This document shows positions 42,595 through 50,523 of a stretch of DNA of 64,000 nucleotides, piece after piece (position 1 is the first letter of the stretch; each line of letters opens with the position of its first letter). The notes below the pieces were generated by a model that searched no databases, was not told the origin of the DNA, and worked only from the letters and a program-made list of their open reading frames with translations. The DNA is taken from contig NZ_BMPB01000010.1 in assembly GCF_014647375.1 (NCBI RefSeq), positions 186,001-250,000 of the forward strand. The letters are read 5' to 3'. The translations under genes were made by a program, and so were the position numbers. The DNA comes from Parabacteroides faecis. GTDB taxonomy: Bacteria > Bacteroidota > Bacteroidia > Bacteroidales > Tannerellaceae.

Positions 42595-43983
42595 ATGAAA
42601 ATATCTTTTACATATGTACTTTGTTTGTTTTTTACATTGAGTATTCAATTTTCTGATGCCCAAAAGCTATCTCGTCAAGAAATGATAACGGATATTGATT
42701 ATTATTTTGATATACTGAGAAATAAGCACCCGAATCTATATAAAAAATATACTCCAATGCAATTTGATTCATTGCAGCAAAGGTTGACCAAACAGGTCGT
42801 TGATTCAATGGACTGTAAAGATTTTAATCGGTTGTTATTGAGAATAAATGGGCTTACAGATGGTCATACTTTGATTTTAACAAATAAGGTTTGGGGAAGA
42901 ACTCATGAAAAAGATAGCTTGCCTTATTTTTTAATAAAGGATAGCTCTTTGTTTTTGCAAAATAATTTAATATTATCCATCAATAAAAAAGATGTCAGAG
43001 ATGTAGTTCAAGAAATTTCTAATATGCTTAGTTGGGAGTATAGTTCTTTATTAAAGGAGGAATATATTAATTCTAATTTGCCATTTTTCTGCTCTTCTTT
43101 TTATGATATACATCCACCTTATTTGATTTGTTTAAAGAATCTTGAAACGGGTGTAGTAAAAATGGATACGGTAGAAACAAAAAAAATATTGTATACAGCA
43201 GATTATAAACAAACATTTAATTTTGAATTTTTTGAAAAAGATTCTATTGCAATATTTCATTATAATTCTTGTGATATTGGAGCTGATTTAAAGTTGTTTG
43301 AACGGGCATTATCGGCTGCATTTGAAATAATGGATAAAGAACATGTTAAATATTTGTTTATTGATATTACTAAAAATGGTGGGGGAAATAGTGAATATAA
43401 TAAATTGATTTTTAAATATCTGAATGTTGCAAAGGTTAAAGATGGTGTAAGTTATCATGTAAATAAATCAATGGCAAAGTCGAATGCAGAGAACATGATG
43501 AAAGGATGGAAAGAACAAATATCGAAAGAATTTTTTTTGAAGCGATGGTTGTTGAATTATAAAGTAAGGCGATTTAAAGGTGCTATGTTGAACTATGTGG
43601 AGACCGGAGTATTGAAAGACAAAGTGGTTTATCCTAAAAATAAAAAAGGATTCAAGGGGAAAGTCTTTCTCCTTCAGTCTCGAAAAACTTATTCTGCCGC
43701 AATTGATTTTGCTGCTGATTTCCGTCGAATGAAAGTCGGGATAGTTGTAGGAGAGAAAGCTGGTGCTCCAATTGATTTCTGTGGGAATTGTGAAAATTAT
43801 ATATTACCTAACTCCGGTATCAGTGTGGTATGTGCAATGTCTGAATATAAGTACGATTCTCCGGTAACGGGGATGGATGAAAATGGAATCCTGGTTCCTG
43901 ATATACCTTATGAAGTATTTAATCGAAAACTTAGCTTAGAGGATTATTGGGAGATAATAGAATTAAATAATTGTTCAAGGTGA
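42595..43983 (+). CDS. S41-family serine peptidase, exported (second paralogue)
   Basis: 462 residues from MKISFTYVLCL; the ATG at 42595 precedes the signal peptide, while the earlier in-frame Met would overlap the HlyD gene. It is clearly paralogous to 36248-37606, with matching blocks MITDIDYYFDILRNKHPNLY, CKDFNRLLL and TDGHT. The core has FIDITKNGGGN, the nucleophile Ser in RKTYSAAI and VGEKAGAP. The two proteins differ mainly after the active-site Ser. It is the last gene of the cassette, followed by the bidirectional terminator at 44088-44124. Its role in peptide processing or immunity is inferred only from context. Confidence 0.82.
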   Translation: MKISFTYVLCLFFTLSIQFSDAQKLSRQEMITDIDYYFDILRNKHPNLYKKYTPMQFDSLQQRLTKQVVDSMDCKDFNRLLLRINGLTDGHTLILTNKVWGRTHEKDSLPYFLIKDSSLFLQNNLILSINKKDVRDVVQEISNMLSWEYSSLLKEEYINSNLPFFCSSFYDIHPPYLICLKNLETGVVKMDTVETKKILYTADYKQTFNFEFFEKDSIAIFHYNSCDIGADLKLFERALSAAFEIMDKEHVKYLFIDITKNGGGNSEYNKLIFKYLNVAKVKDGVSYHVNKSMAKSNAENMMKGWKEQISKEFFLKRWLLNYKVRRFKGAMLNYVETGVLKDKVVYPKNKKGFKGKVFLLQSRKTYSAAIDFAADFRRMKVGIVVGEKAGAPIDFCGNCENYILPNSGISVVCAMSEYKYDSPVTGMDENGILVPDIPYEVFNRKLSLEDYWEIIELNNCSR

Positions 43984-44087
43984 AAATATGCTCAAATAAA
44001 ATTTGTACAAGCTATCTTATCTGTTTTTTATCTTTAGAATATGTTGTTTTCGGTCTTAGTTATGAGTGATTCCAATAGGAGATATAT

Positions 44088-44124
44088 AAAAAAAGAGACA
44101 CCTCATTGAAGTATCTCTTTTTTT
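44088..44124. terminator. Bidirectional terminator between the peptide cassette and the tRNA-Asn genes
   Basis: AAAAAAAGAGA (44088-44098) pairs perfectly with TCTCTTTTTTT (44114-44124), giving a T run on both strands. It serves the rightward S41 gene and the leftward tRNA cluster. Apart from it, 43984-44125 holds nothing evident. Confidence 0.8.
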
Positions 44125-44125
44125 G

Positions 44126-44199
44126 CTCTTCCTCTTGGACTTGAACCAAGGACCCTCTGATTAACAGTCAGATGCTCTAACCAACTGAGCTAAGGAAGA
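44126..44199 (-). tRNA. tRNA-Asn(GTT), third in the transcript
   Basis: The 74-nt cloverleaf on the minus strand has acceptor arms TCTTCCT/AGGAAGA, T-U8-A9-GCTC D-stem start, anticodon loop CTGTTAA (anticodon GTT), T arm CTTGG-TTCAAGT-CCAAG and discriminator G. No CCA is encoded. It is identical to the next two copies. Confidence 0.95.
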
Positions 44200-44233
44200 A
44201 AATATGTCTTTCAGTCTTTCCCGATGTCTTTTG

Positions 44234-44307
44234 CTCTTCCTCTTGGACTTGAACCAAGGACCCTCTGATTAACAGTCAGATGCTCTAACCAACTGAGCTA
44301 AGGAAGA
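44234..44307 (-). tRNA. tRNA-Asn(GTT), second in the transcript
   Basis: Same 74-nt sequence as 44126-44199, anticodon GTT. The spacers on either side (34 and 33 nt) are almost identical to each other, showing tandem duplication of a 107-108-bp unit. Confidence 0.95.
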
Positions 44308-44340
44308 ATATGTCTTTCAGTCTTTCCCGATGTCTTTTTG

Positions 44341-44414
44341 CTCTTCCTCTTGGACTTGAACCAAGGACCCTCTGATTAACAGTCAGATGCTCTAACCAAC
44401 TGAGCTAAGGAAGA
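44341..44414 (-). tRNA. tRNA-Asn(GTT), first in the transcript
   Basis: Third identical copy, nearest to the promoter at 44464-44494. Anticodon GTT, no encoded CCA. Confidence 0.95.
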
Positions 44415-44463
44415 ATTTTCAACCTTCAGGGGACATCTTGCATCCCTTTCTGAAATTGCACTG

Positions 44464-44494
44464 CAAAAGTAGAGGTTCTTTTTGAAATATGCAA
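44464..44494 (-). promoter_or_regulatory. Promoter of the tRNA-Asn cluster
   Basis: On the minus strand TTG (44494-44492), a 20-bp spacer and TACTTTTG (44471-44464) form a full -33/-7 pair, 49 bp before the first tRNA. Confidence 0.7.
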
Positions 44495-44502
44495 TATCTT
44501 TG
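44495..44502 (+). promoter_or_regulatory. Candidate -7 element of the PfkB kinase gene
   Basis: TATCTTTG matches TAnnTTTG and lies 18 bp before the kinase ATG at 44521, back to back with the -33 of the tRNA promoter. It argues for the start at 44521 over the in-frame Met at 44482. Confidence 0.55.
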
Positions 44503-44520
44503 CAGAAAAAATTTGAAAAA

Positions 44521-45498
44521 ATGAATACGATAGGCTTAGGAAACGCTTTAGTGGATGTTTTACTACAGTTAGATAGTGACGATGTGCTCACAGAAATAGG
44601 TATAAAGAAGGGTGCAATGGATATGATCGGTCAGGAACAGATGATCGCTATCCGTAAAACACAGGAACGTCTGGAGAGAAGCCAGGCTCCGGGAGGCTCC
44701 GTTTGTAATACGATGCGTGCAATGGCTTGCCTGGGGGCAAATACAGGCTTTATCGGAAAGATCGGAACGGATACTGTCGGCGAATACTATGAGAAAGCAT
44801 TGAAAGACGCAAATGTAGCTCCTTACTTTATAAAAACCGACGGAATTTCCGGTAGTTGTACGGTGCTTATCTCTAAAGACGGCGAACGCTCGATGGGAAC
44901 ATTTCTGGGCCCGGCTCCGACAATTACCCCGGATGAGATCGGGGAAGAGATCCTTAGCCGATATGATTGCATCTATATAGAAGGGTATTTGCTGGTAAAT
45001 GAGGATTTGGTCCGTACGACCATGCAAAAAGCCAAAGCGTTGGGGCTGAAAGTAGCTCTCGATTTATCTAATTTTAATATCGTCAATGCCTTTAGAGGAT
45101 TGTTGGATGATATTATTCCTAAATATGTAGATATTCTTTTCTCCAACGAAAGTGAAGCGGAAGCATTTACCGGATTAAAAGCACAGGAGGCTGTAAAAGC
45201 CCTTTCCGGAATGGTTGAGGTCTCTCTGGTCACTTTGGGGAAAGAGGGGGCTTTGATTGGTAGCAACGGACAGATCATCGCAGTTCCGGCAGAAGGAGGT
45301 AAACCTGTCGATACGACAGGGGCAGGCGATCATTTCGCTGCCGGATTCCTGTACGGACAATCCGTCGGCGCTTCTTTAGAACAATCGGCCCGTATCGGCT
45401 CACTGCTGGCAGGCTATATTATAGATGTAATAGGAGCGCAGATACCGGATGATAAATGGGAACAAATAAAGTTAAAAGTAGATGCGATATTATCCTGA
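44521..45498 (+). CDS. PfkB-family sugar/nucleoside kinase (adenosine kinase-like)
   Basis: 325 residues from MNTIGLGNALVDVLLQ. PfkB signatures are present: PGGSVCNTMRAMACLG with substrate-binding Gly-Gly, GFIGKIGTDTVG, and the C-terminal DTTGAGDHFAAGFLYG carrying the catalytic Asp and the anion hole. The start and overall length resemble adenosine kinase-like members of the ribokinase family, which in Bacteroidales are usually annotated only as PfkB-family carbohydrate kinases. The cytoplasmic substrate is unproved. It is followed after 47 bp by a Ctp protease gene. Confidence 0.9.
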   Translation: MNTIGLGNALVDVLLQLDSDDVLTEIGIKKGAMDMIGQEQMIAIRKTQERLERSQAPGGSVCNTMRAMACLGANTGFIGKIGTDTVGEYYEKALKDANVAPYFIKTDGISGSCTVLISKDGERSMGTFLGPAPTITPDEIGEEILSRYDCIYIEGYLLVNEDLVRTTMQKAKALGLKVALDLSNFNIVNAFRGLLDDIIPKYVDILFSNESEAEAFTGLKAQEAVKALSGMVEVSLVTLGKEGALIGSNGQIIAVPAEGGKPVDTTGAGDHFAAGFLYGQSVGASLEQSARIGSLLAGYIIDVIGAQIPDDKWEQIKLKVDAILS

Positions 45499-45545
45499 AA
45501 TAGGTTTTATGTATACATTTACATCGTTAATTAACTAAATATTCT

Positions 45546-47303
45546 ATGTTTAAGAAGATACGACGAGAAAGATTGATAGGTTTGTTTTGTTTACTGCTCC
45601 TGGCTGGGAGTATTATACCCGCACAAGCTCAGAAAGATAATCGTTTTGAAGTGAGTAAGAACCTGGACATTTTCAATGCCCTGGTGAAAGAGGTTGAAAT
45701 GTTTTATGTAGACTCGGTCGATGTAGAGAAAACAGTTCGCAGAGGGATCAATGCCATGTTGGGCGGTCTGGACCCTTATACCGTTTATTATCCTGAACAG
45801 GATATGGATGAACTGAAAATAATGACTACGGGTGAGTATGGCGGTATCGGTTCTTATATCCGGGAACGGAAAGACGGCGGTGTATATGTGACCGAACCTT
45901 TTGAAGGAATGCCTGCTGCTTTGGCGGGGCTGAAAGCGGGAGACCGTATTTTGGCTATCGACACGGTAGATACGAGCAATAAAACATCCAGCGAGGTAAG
46001 CGAGTTGCTGAAAGGTGTACCCAATACTAAAATGATTCTGAAAATACAGCGTCCGAACGAAAAGAAACCGCGTGAAGTGGAGTTGATACGTAAGCAGATC
46101 CTGGTCGACCAGGTTACTTATTACGGTGTACGTGGCGATGGTGTCGGCTATATCTATCTGAAGGGATTTACCGATAAGAGTGCCCAGGAGGTGAAAGCTG
46201 CTTTGGAAGACTTGAAAAAGAATCATCAGATAAAATCATTGATCCTCGATTTACGGAACAATGGCGGTGGTTTGCTGGAAAGTGCCACACAGATTGTCGG
46301 TATGTTCGTTCCCAAAGGAAAAGAGGTGGTATCTACTAAAGGCAAGATCAGCCAGTGGGACCGTACCTATCGTACCTCTAACGAACCGATCGATACGGTT
46401 ATGCCGATGGCGGTCCTGATCAACGGTAATTCGGCTTCAGCAGCAGAGATTGTTTCCGGCGCCTTGCAGGATATGGACCGTGCCGTATTGGTGGGACAGC
46501 GTTCTTATGGGAAAGGATTGGTACAATCTACCCGCGAACTGCCTTATGAAGGACGTCTGAAAGTCACTATGAGTAAATATTATATCCCCAGCGGACGTTG
46601 TATCCAGCAGATGGACTATACGCATAGAAAGGCGGATGGCAGTGTGGATGCCATACCGGATAGTCTGACCTCTGTGTTCTATACTTCCAAAGGCCGTCCG
46701 GTTCGTGACGGTGGTGGCGTACGTCCGGAATTTGAGATAGAAGAGGAAGAAATGCCGACCATGATGTATTATCTGGCAACCGATTTTGTCCTGATGGATT
46801 TTGTTACGGACTGGGCACAGAAACATAAAACGATCCCTCCTGTCGAAGAGTTTATCGTTTCCGACGAAGATTTCGAAGCTTTCAAGAGCTATGCGAAAGA
46901 AAAGAACTTTACATACGACCGTCAGAGCGAAAAGGTTCTCAAGAATCTGAAAGAGGTCGCTAAGTTTGAAGGCTATATGGATAGCGATTCGACTATCTTC
47001 AATGCTTTGGAGGCACGTCTAACTCCTGATTTGGACCGTGACTTCAACCATTATAAAGATCAGATCAAGAAGCTTATGGCATCGGAGATCGTGAAACGTT
47101 ATTATTATCAGAAAGGGGAGTTGCTGGAAAGCCTGAAAGAGGATGAAGTGTTGGATAAAGCCATTGAAGTTTTAGGTGATCAGGAGCTTTATAATAAGAC
47201 ATTGAGTACACCGGAAGAAGGTGTTGCTCCGGCTGAAGAAAAAACGAAAGCTTCGACCGGAGGTGGTGATATTGCATATGTGTTCGACCAGACGATAGGA
47301 TAA
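45546..47303 (+). CDS. Carboxy-terminal processing protease (S41A, Ctp/Prc-like)
   Basis: 585 residues with a signal peptide (ending near PAQAQ). A PDZ domain follows (about 90-170, GGIGSYIRERKDGGVYVTEPFEGMPAALAGLKAGDRI), then the S41 catalytic core with Ser in NGNSASAAEIVSGALQDMDRA and Lys in RSYGKGLVQ. A helical C-terminal part completes it. Unlike the two S41 proteins of the peptide cassette, it has the complete Ser/Lys dyad, and it lies on the far side of the tRNA cluster. I regard it as a housekeeping periplasmic protease. It ends at a terminator shared with the convergent metallophosphoesterase genes. Confidence 0.94.
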   Translation: MFKKIRRERLIGLFCLLLLAGSIIPAQAQKDNRFEVSKNLDIFNALVKEVEMFYVDSVDVEKTVRRGINAMLGGLDPYTVYYPEQDMDELKIMTTGEYGGIGSYIRERKDGGVYVTEPFEGMPAALAGLKAGDRILAIDTVDTSNKTSSEVSELLKGVPNTKMILKIQRPNEKKPREVELIRKQILVDQVTYYGVRGDGVGYIYLKGFTDKSAQEVKAALEDLKKNHQIKSLILDLRNNGGGLLESATQIVGMFVPKGKEVVSTKGKISQWDRTYRTSNEPIDTVMPMAVLINGNSASAAEIVSGALQDMDRAVLVGQRSYGKGLVQSTRELPYEGRLKVTMSKYYIPSGRCIQQMDYTHRKADGSVDAIPDSLTSVFYTSKGRPVRDGGGVRPEFEIEEEEMPTMMYYLATDFVLMDFVTDWAQKHKTIPPVEEFIVSDEDFEAFKSYAKEKNFTYDRQSEKVLKNLKEVAKFEGYMDSDSTIFNALEARLTPDLDRDFNHYKDQIKKLMASEIVKRYYYQKGELLESLKEDEVLDKAIEVLGDQELYNKTLSTPEEGVAPAEEKTKASTGGGDIAYVFDQTIG

Positions 47304-47323
47304 TACTTATAAGAGAATAACAG

Positions 47324-47353
47324 AAGGGAGTAAGCTGAACAGTTTACTCCCTT
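47324..47353. terminator. Terminator between convergent ctp and metallophosphoesterase genes
   Basis: AAGGGAGTAA (47324-47333) pairs with TTACTCCCTT (47344-47353), followed by a T run. Genes converge on it from both sides. Confidence 0.8.
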
Positions 47354-47374
47354 TTTTATGATGTCGAAAGTGTT

Positions 47375-48499
47375 TTATTTGAATTTAATATGCAGGACAA
47401 CCAACTCTGAGACGGTTCCCACCCGGTAAGGAGGCCCGGCTATACCGATACCCGAAGAGACATAGAACTGGGTAGGTCCTTTTTTATGATACCCGTAAGG
47501 ACATTCATAGATCAGTTTCATTAACAGGGGATAAGGCCAGAGCTGCCCGTTGTGGGTATGACCATGAAGGCCGAGATCGACACCGTTCATTGCCATTTCG
47601 GCGAATGACCAGGGCTGATGATCCAATACGATGATCGGTTTGGTTGTATCGATGTCTGCCATTAAAGTGTGTAAGGCTTTTCTCTTTTTATTGACATAAT
47701 CGTCCCTTCCGATCAGGTAAAAAGATGAATCCGGTTGTACGACCGAGTCTATCAGGAGCGTTGTCCCGGTTTTTGCCAGCCAGCGGTATTTGGCGAAACG
47801 GTTGGCACGGTATTCATGGTTGCCATTGACGACATATACGCCTAAAGGAGCCTTTAGCTGTTGCAGGTCATCCTCGATATGTTCCATTTCTGCAAAACGT
47901 GATTCGTAATCCATTATATCGCCTACTAATACGACCATGTCCGGATGCTGTGCATTGCTCAAAGAGACATATCGCTGTACCATCTTTTTCCCTATCACTT
48001 CTCCGATATGCAGGTCGCTCATCATCACAACTGTAAGGCTGTCACGTTCGCTGCTACCTTTCGGAAGAGTCACATATACCTCTTTCACGATCGGATGGGC
48101 GACAGTCAGATAGGCTTTGATCATCAGTCCGGTAACTCCGATGATGATCACAAAAAACAATGTCAGTTTGGTTTGTTTCCAGTGTCGGGTAAGCCACTGG
48201 GGGAACCAATGGAAAAGACGGTTCGACAATCTGATCACTTCCAGCGTCAATAAGGAAAGCGTGATATAGACAGACGCTATATACCATGAATTACAGATAT
48301 ATTGAATAGGCGTCATGATATTATCCGGCAATTCTTTGCGGAAAATAAATCCGAAGAAATAGAGAGCCAGTTCAAGTACAAAGAATAACGTATAAGGAAT
48401 ACGCCAGCTCTTTTTTGCCGGTATTGCCTGATAACCCCGCCAAAAGATGTAGGGATTCAACAACAGTTGTGCTACGATCGATTGAATAAAGACTTTCAT
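47375..48499 (-). CDS. Membrane-anchored metallophosphoesterase
   Basis: 374 residues: four hydrophobic helices in the first 130, then a calcineurin-like phosphoesterase domain. Metal motifs are MSDLHIG, VGDIMDYES, VNGNHEYRA, LDHQPW and GLHGHTHNGQLWP. Similar proteins (YkuE/YaeI-like) act on lipid-linked phosphates, but the substrate here is unknown. It is paralogous to the gene 12 bp upstream, and both end at the terminator at 47324. Confidence 0.9.
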   Translation of the reverse strand: MKVFIQSIVAQLLLNPYIFWRGYQAIPAKKSWRIPYTLFFVLELALYFFGFIFRKELPDNIMTPIQYICNSWYIASVYITLSLLTLEVIRLSNRLFHWFPQWLTRHWKQTKLTLFFVIIIGVTGLMIKAYLTVAHPIVKEVYVTLPKGSSERDSLTVVMMSDLHIGEVIGKKMVQRYVSLSNAQHPDMVVLVGDIMDYESRFAEMEHIEDDLQQLKAPLGVYVVNGNHEYRANRFAKYRWLAKTGTTLLIDSVVQPDSSFYLIGRDDYVNKKRKALHTLMADIDTTKPIIVLDHQPWSFAEMAMNGVDLGLHGHTHNGQLWPYPLLMKLIYECPYGYHKKGPTQFYVSSGIGIAGPPYRVGTVSELVVLHIKFK

Positions 48500-48511
48500 A
48501 TTTTGCTTGCC

Positions 48512-49603
48512 TTACTTGAATGCAATATTGAATACCACCATTTCGCTGTTTGTCCCGATGCGGAAAGGCGGTCCCCAAAGTGATAAGCCTGAAGATACAT
48601 AAATATGGCTGTTTCCCCATTGTTTGTATCCGTAACTTTGCTGGAACAGGCGGTCGGTCAGTAAACTCATCGGCCAGATCTGTCCGCGGTGTGTATGCCC
48701 GCTGAACTGGAGGTCTATACTGGCCTTTTCCGTTTCCTGGAGGTCATACGGCTGATGATCCAAAAGAATAACAGGTTTGGCCGGGTCAATGTTTTGTGAT
48801 AATGTCCGGAGAGACAAGCGCGACGGATTATGGCGGTCATCGCGTCCGGCAATCTGTAATCCGTTGGGAAGTGTGATCACGGTGTCGCGTAAAAGTTTGA
48901 TCGGTGTCGACCGGATGAATTCGGCGCTTTTCTTTATTCCGCTGATATATTCATGATTTCCGGGAACCATATAGATACCTTGCGGAGCCTGTAGTTGCGA
49001 TAACTCTTCCTGCATATTCTCTGCGTAAAGAGGCGTCACGCTGTTATCGATCAAATCGCCGCCGATCAGAATTAAATCCGGTTTTTCTGCATTGATCATG
49101 TTTACATATTTCTTCAACTGTGCCTTGTTCGTTCCATAACCCAGGTGAACGTCGCTGATAGCAACCACTTTTATCGGGGATGAATTGTTGTTGACAACCT
49201 TGTTGATAACTATGTTGAAAACTTCTGTCTTTGGGTGTTGATAATGATAATATCCGTAGCTTAACAGGCTTAAAGTCAGTAGTAAAGAGATATAGAACCC
49301 ATATTTGAAACTCCCGTTGAAAAGTTTGAATATATCGAATGCAACCAGGAACAGCACCATATATAAGGTAAATACCAGCCAGCCGGTACCCACTTCATGG
49401 ATCGTATGCGCCAATACATCCGGATATTTTACATTCCTGGCCAGCATACTGACGGCAAATGAAAGCGCACAACTCCAAAACAGAACTGTCAGAAGTACTT
49501 TCACACCAAAGGGTTGGGCCACGAGAGCTTGTGCCCCCCTCGTAAATATATAGATATTCCCTGCGAAATAAGCGCAAAAGAGGGCAATGAAAATTGTAGG
49601 CAT
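48512..49603 (-). CDS. Membrane-anchored metallophosphoesterase (paralogue)
   Basis: 363 residues from MPTIFIALFCAYF; the Met at 49603 is chosen because a -7 element (49620-49627) lies between it and the earlier Met at 49642. Several N-terminal membrane helices precede a phosphoesterase domain with AISDVHLGYG, IGGDLIDNS, VPGNHEYIS, LDHQPY and FSGHTHRGQIWP. It forms a two-gene operon with 47375-48499, from which it arose by duplication or the reverse. Confidence 0.9.
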   Translation of the reverse strand: MPTIFIALFCAYFAGNIYIFTRGAQALVAQPFGVKVLLTVLFWSCALSFAVSMLARNVKYPDVLAHTIHEVGTGWLVFTLYMVLFLVAFDIFKLFNGSFKYGFYISLLLTLSLLSYGYYHYQHPKTEVFNIVINKVVNNNSSPIKVVAISDVHLGYGTNKAQLKKYVNMINAEKPDLILIGGDLIDNSVTPLYAENMQEELSQLQAPQGIYMVPGNHEYISGIKKSAEFIRSTPIKLLRDTVITLPNGLQIAGRDDRHNPSRLSLRTLSQNIDPAKPVILLDHQPYDLQETEKASIDLQFSGHTHRGQIWPMSLLTDRLFQQSYGYKQWGNSHIYVSSGLSLWGPPFRIGTNSEMVVFNIAFK

Positions 49604-49619
49604 TTTGTCAAATTTTCGG

Positions 49620-49627
49620 CAAATGTA
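49620..49627 (-). promoter_or_regulatory. Candidate -7 element of the metallophosphoesterase operon
   Basis: The minus strand reads TACATTTG, 16 bp before the ATG at 49603. No TTG is at the standard -33 distance. Confidence 0.5.
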
Positions 49628-49688
49628 CATAATAATCTTCAATTCATTTGTGAAAAAAGGTTTTGGCTATTTTAGTCGGTGTCCGTTC

Positions 49689-50321
49689 TTATTTCGGGTA
49701 TCCCACCGGATTGTTCATCATCAAAACCTGGCTGTCGGATAATTTAAGGATCTTTTTCAGGGCAGCCTGATCCATGGTCGCTCTGGGAACTGTCGATAAC
49801 CCGATCCCGGCACAGCATAAATTGATATTCTGCGATACAATCCCTGCATCCATGGCTGCCATTAGTTTTGTATGATCACCTACATTTCCGAAACGGGAAA
49901 GATCGGATACCAAAACAAGAGAAACCGGAGCCTCTTTCACAAAATCCTGTCCGGCACCTACAGCCCCGCGATGATCGCCTTTAGCAATCGGGTTTAGAGC
50001 ATGTGCTTTAGCGTCATACAGATAAGCACCGTCTTTCATGATCACATAAACGTCGATATCTTGTTTGTTTAAAGCGGAAGGAGCCGTACGCTTTCCATCT
50101 GTCCGGTTAATGCCGTTGGCTGCCCATAACAAGTCTGAAAGGTCCTGGGCGCTTAATTCTTTGGATGCGAATTCGCGGTCGGAATGACGGTCGGAAAAAG
50201 CTTTCATGACTGCTGTTCCCCGTGTCTTGTCCGGAGCATTGAGTTTAATGACTTTAAGATCTTGTGCACTCATAACTGAAATGAATAATAAAGCGGTTAA
50301 AAGGAATGAAATCTTTCTCAT
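49689..50321 (-). CDS. Exported nitroreductase-family protein (SagB-like)
   Basis: 210 residues with a predicted signal peptide (MRKISFLLTALLFISVMSAQ). The nitroreductase fold follows: FSDRHSDREFASKELSAQDLSDLLWAANGINR, then APSALNKQDIDVYVI, then AAMDAGIVSQNINLCCAGIGLSTVPRA. The family binds FMN and carries out redox reactions. A signal sequence is unusual for such enzymes but occurs in Bacteroidales annotations I recall. It is a single gene divergent from the barrel receptor at 50524. Confidence 0.87.
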   Translation of the reverse strand: MRKISFLLTALLFISVMSAQDLKVIKLNAPDKTRGTAVMKAFSDRHSDREFASKELSAQDLSDLLWAANGINRTDGKRTAPSALNKQDIDVYVIMKDGAYLYDAKAHALNPIAKGDHRGAVGAGQDFVKEAPVSLVLVSDLSRFGNVGDHTKLMAAMDAGIVSQNINLCCAGIGLSTVPRATMDQAALKKILKLSDSQVLMMNNPVGYPK

Positions 50322-50440
50322 ATCTATATTTATTAATAGTAACTCTTACAAATTTAAAAGAAATTCATCTAAACAAACAGCAAAATACATCTTTTACAAA
50401 TCTTTAATCCTGTTAAATACGAACGTTTCGTAGAATCTTC

Positions 50441-50448
50441 TACATTTG
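50441..50448 (+). promoter_or_regulatory. Candidate -7 element of the receptor gene at 50524
   Basis: TACATTTG, 75 bp before the ATG. The -33 region is weak. The remaining 50322-50523 is A+T-rich and empty. Confidence 0.5.
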
Positions 50449-50523
50449 CATCGGGTTTACACTTAAATTAAATTGTTATTTGAATAATAAATCAATCGAT
50501 AACCTCTAAATTCTTTAAATTTG

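Noticed and set aside
44126-44414. tRNA-Asn cluster as an attachment site for the peptide cassette
   Set aside because: No integrase gene and no repeat of the tRNA 3' end was found near 31.5 kb, so the island's boundaries remain unproved.
45546-47303. Ctp protease as a third S41 member of the peptide cassette
   Set aside because: It has the full Ser/Lys dyad and a PDZ domain, ordinary base composition, and lies beyond a terminator, tRNA genes and a kinase gene; it fits a housekeeping role.
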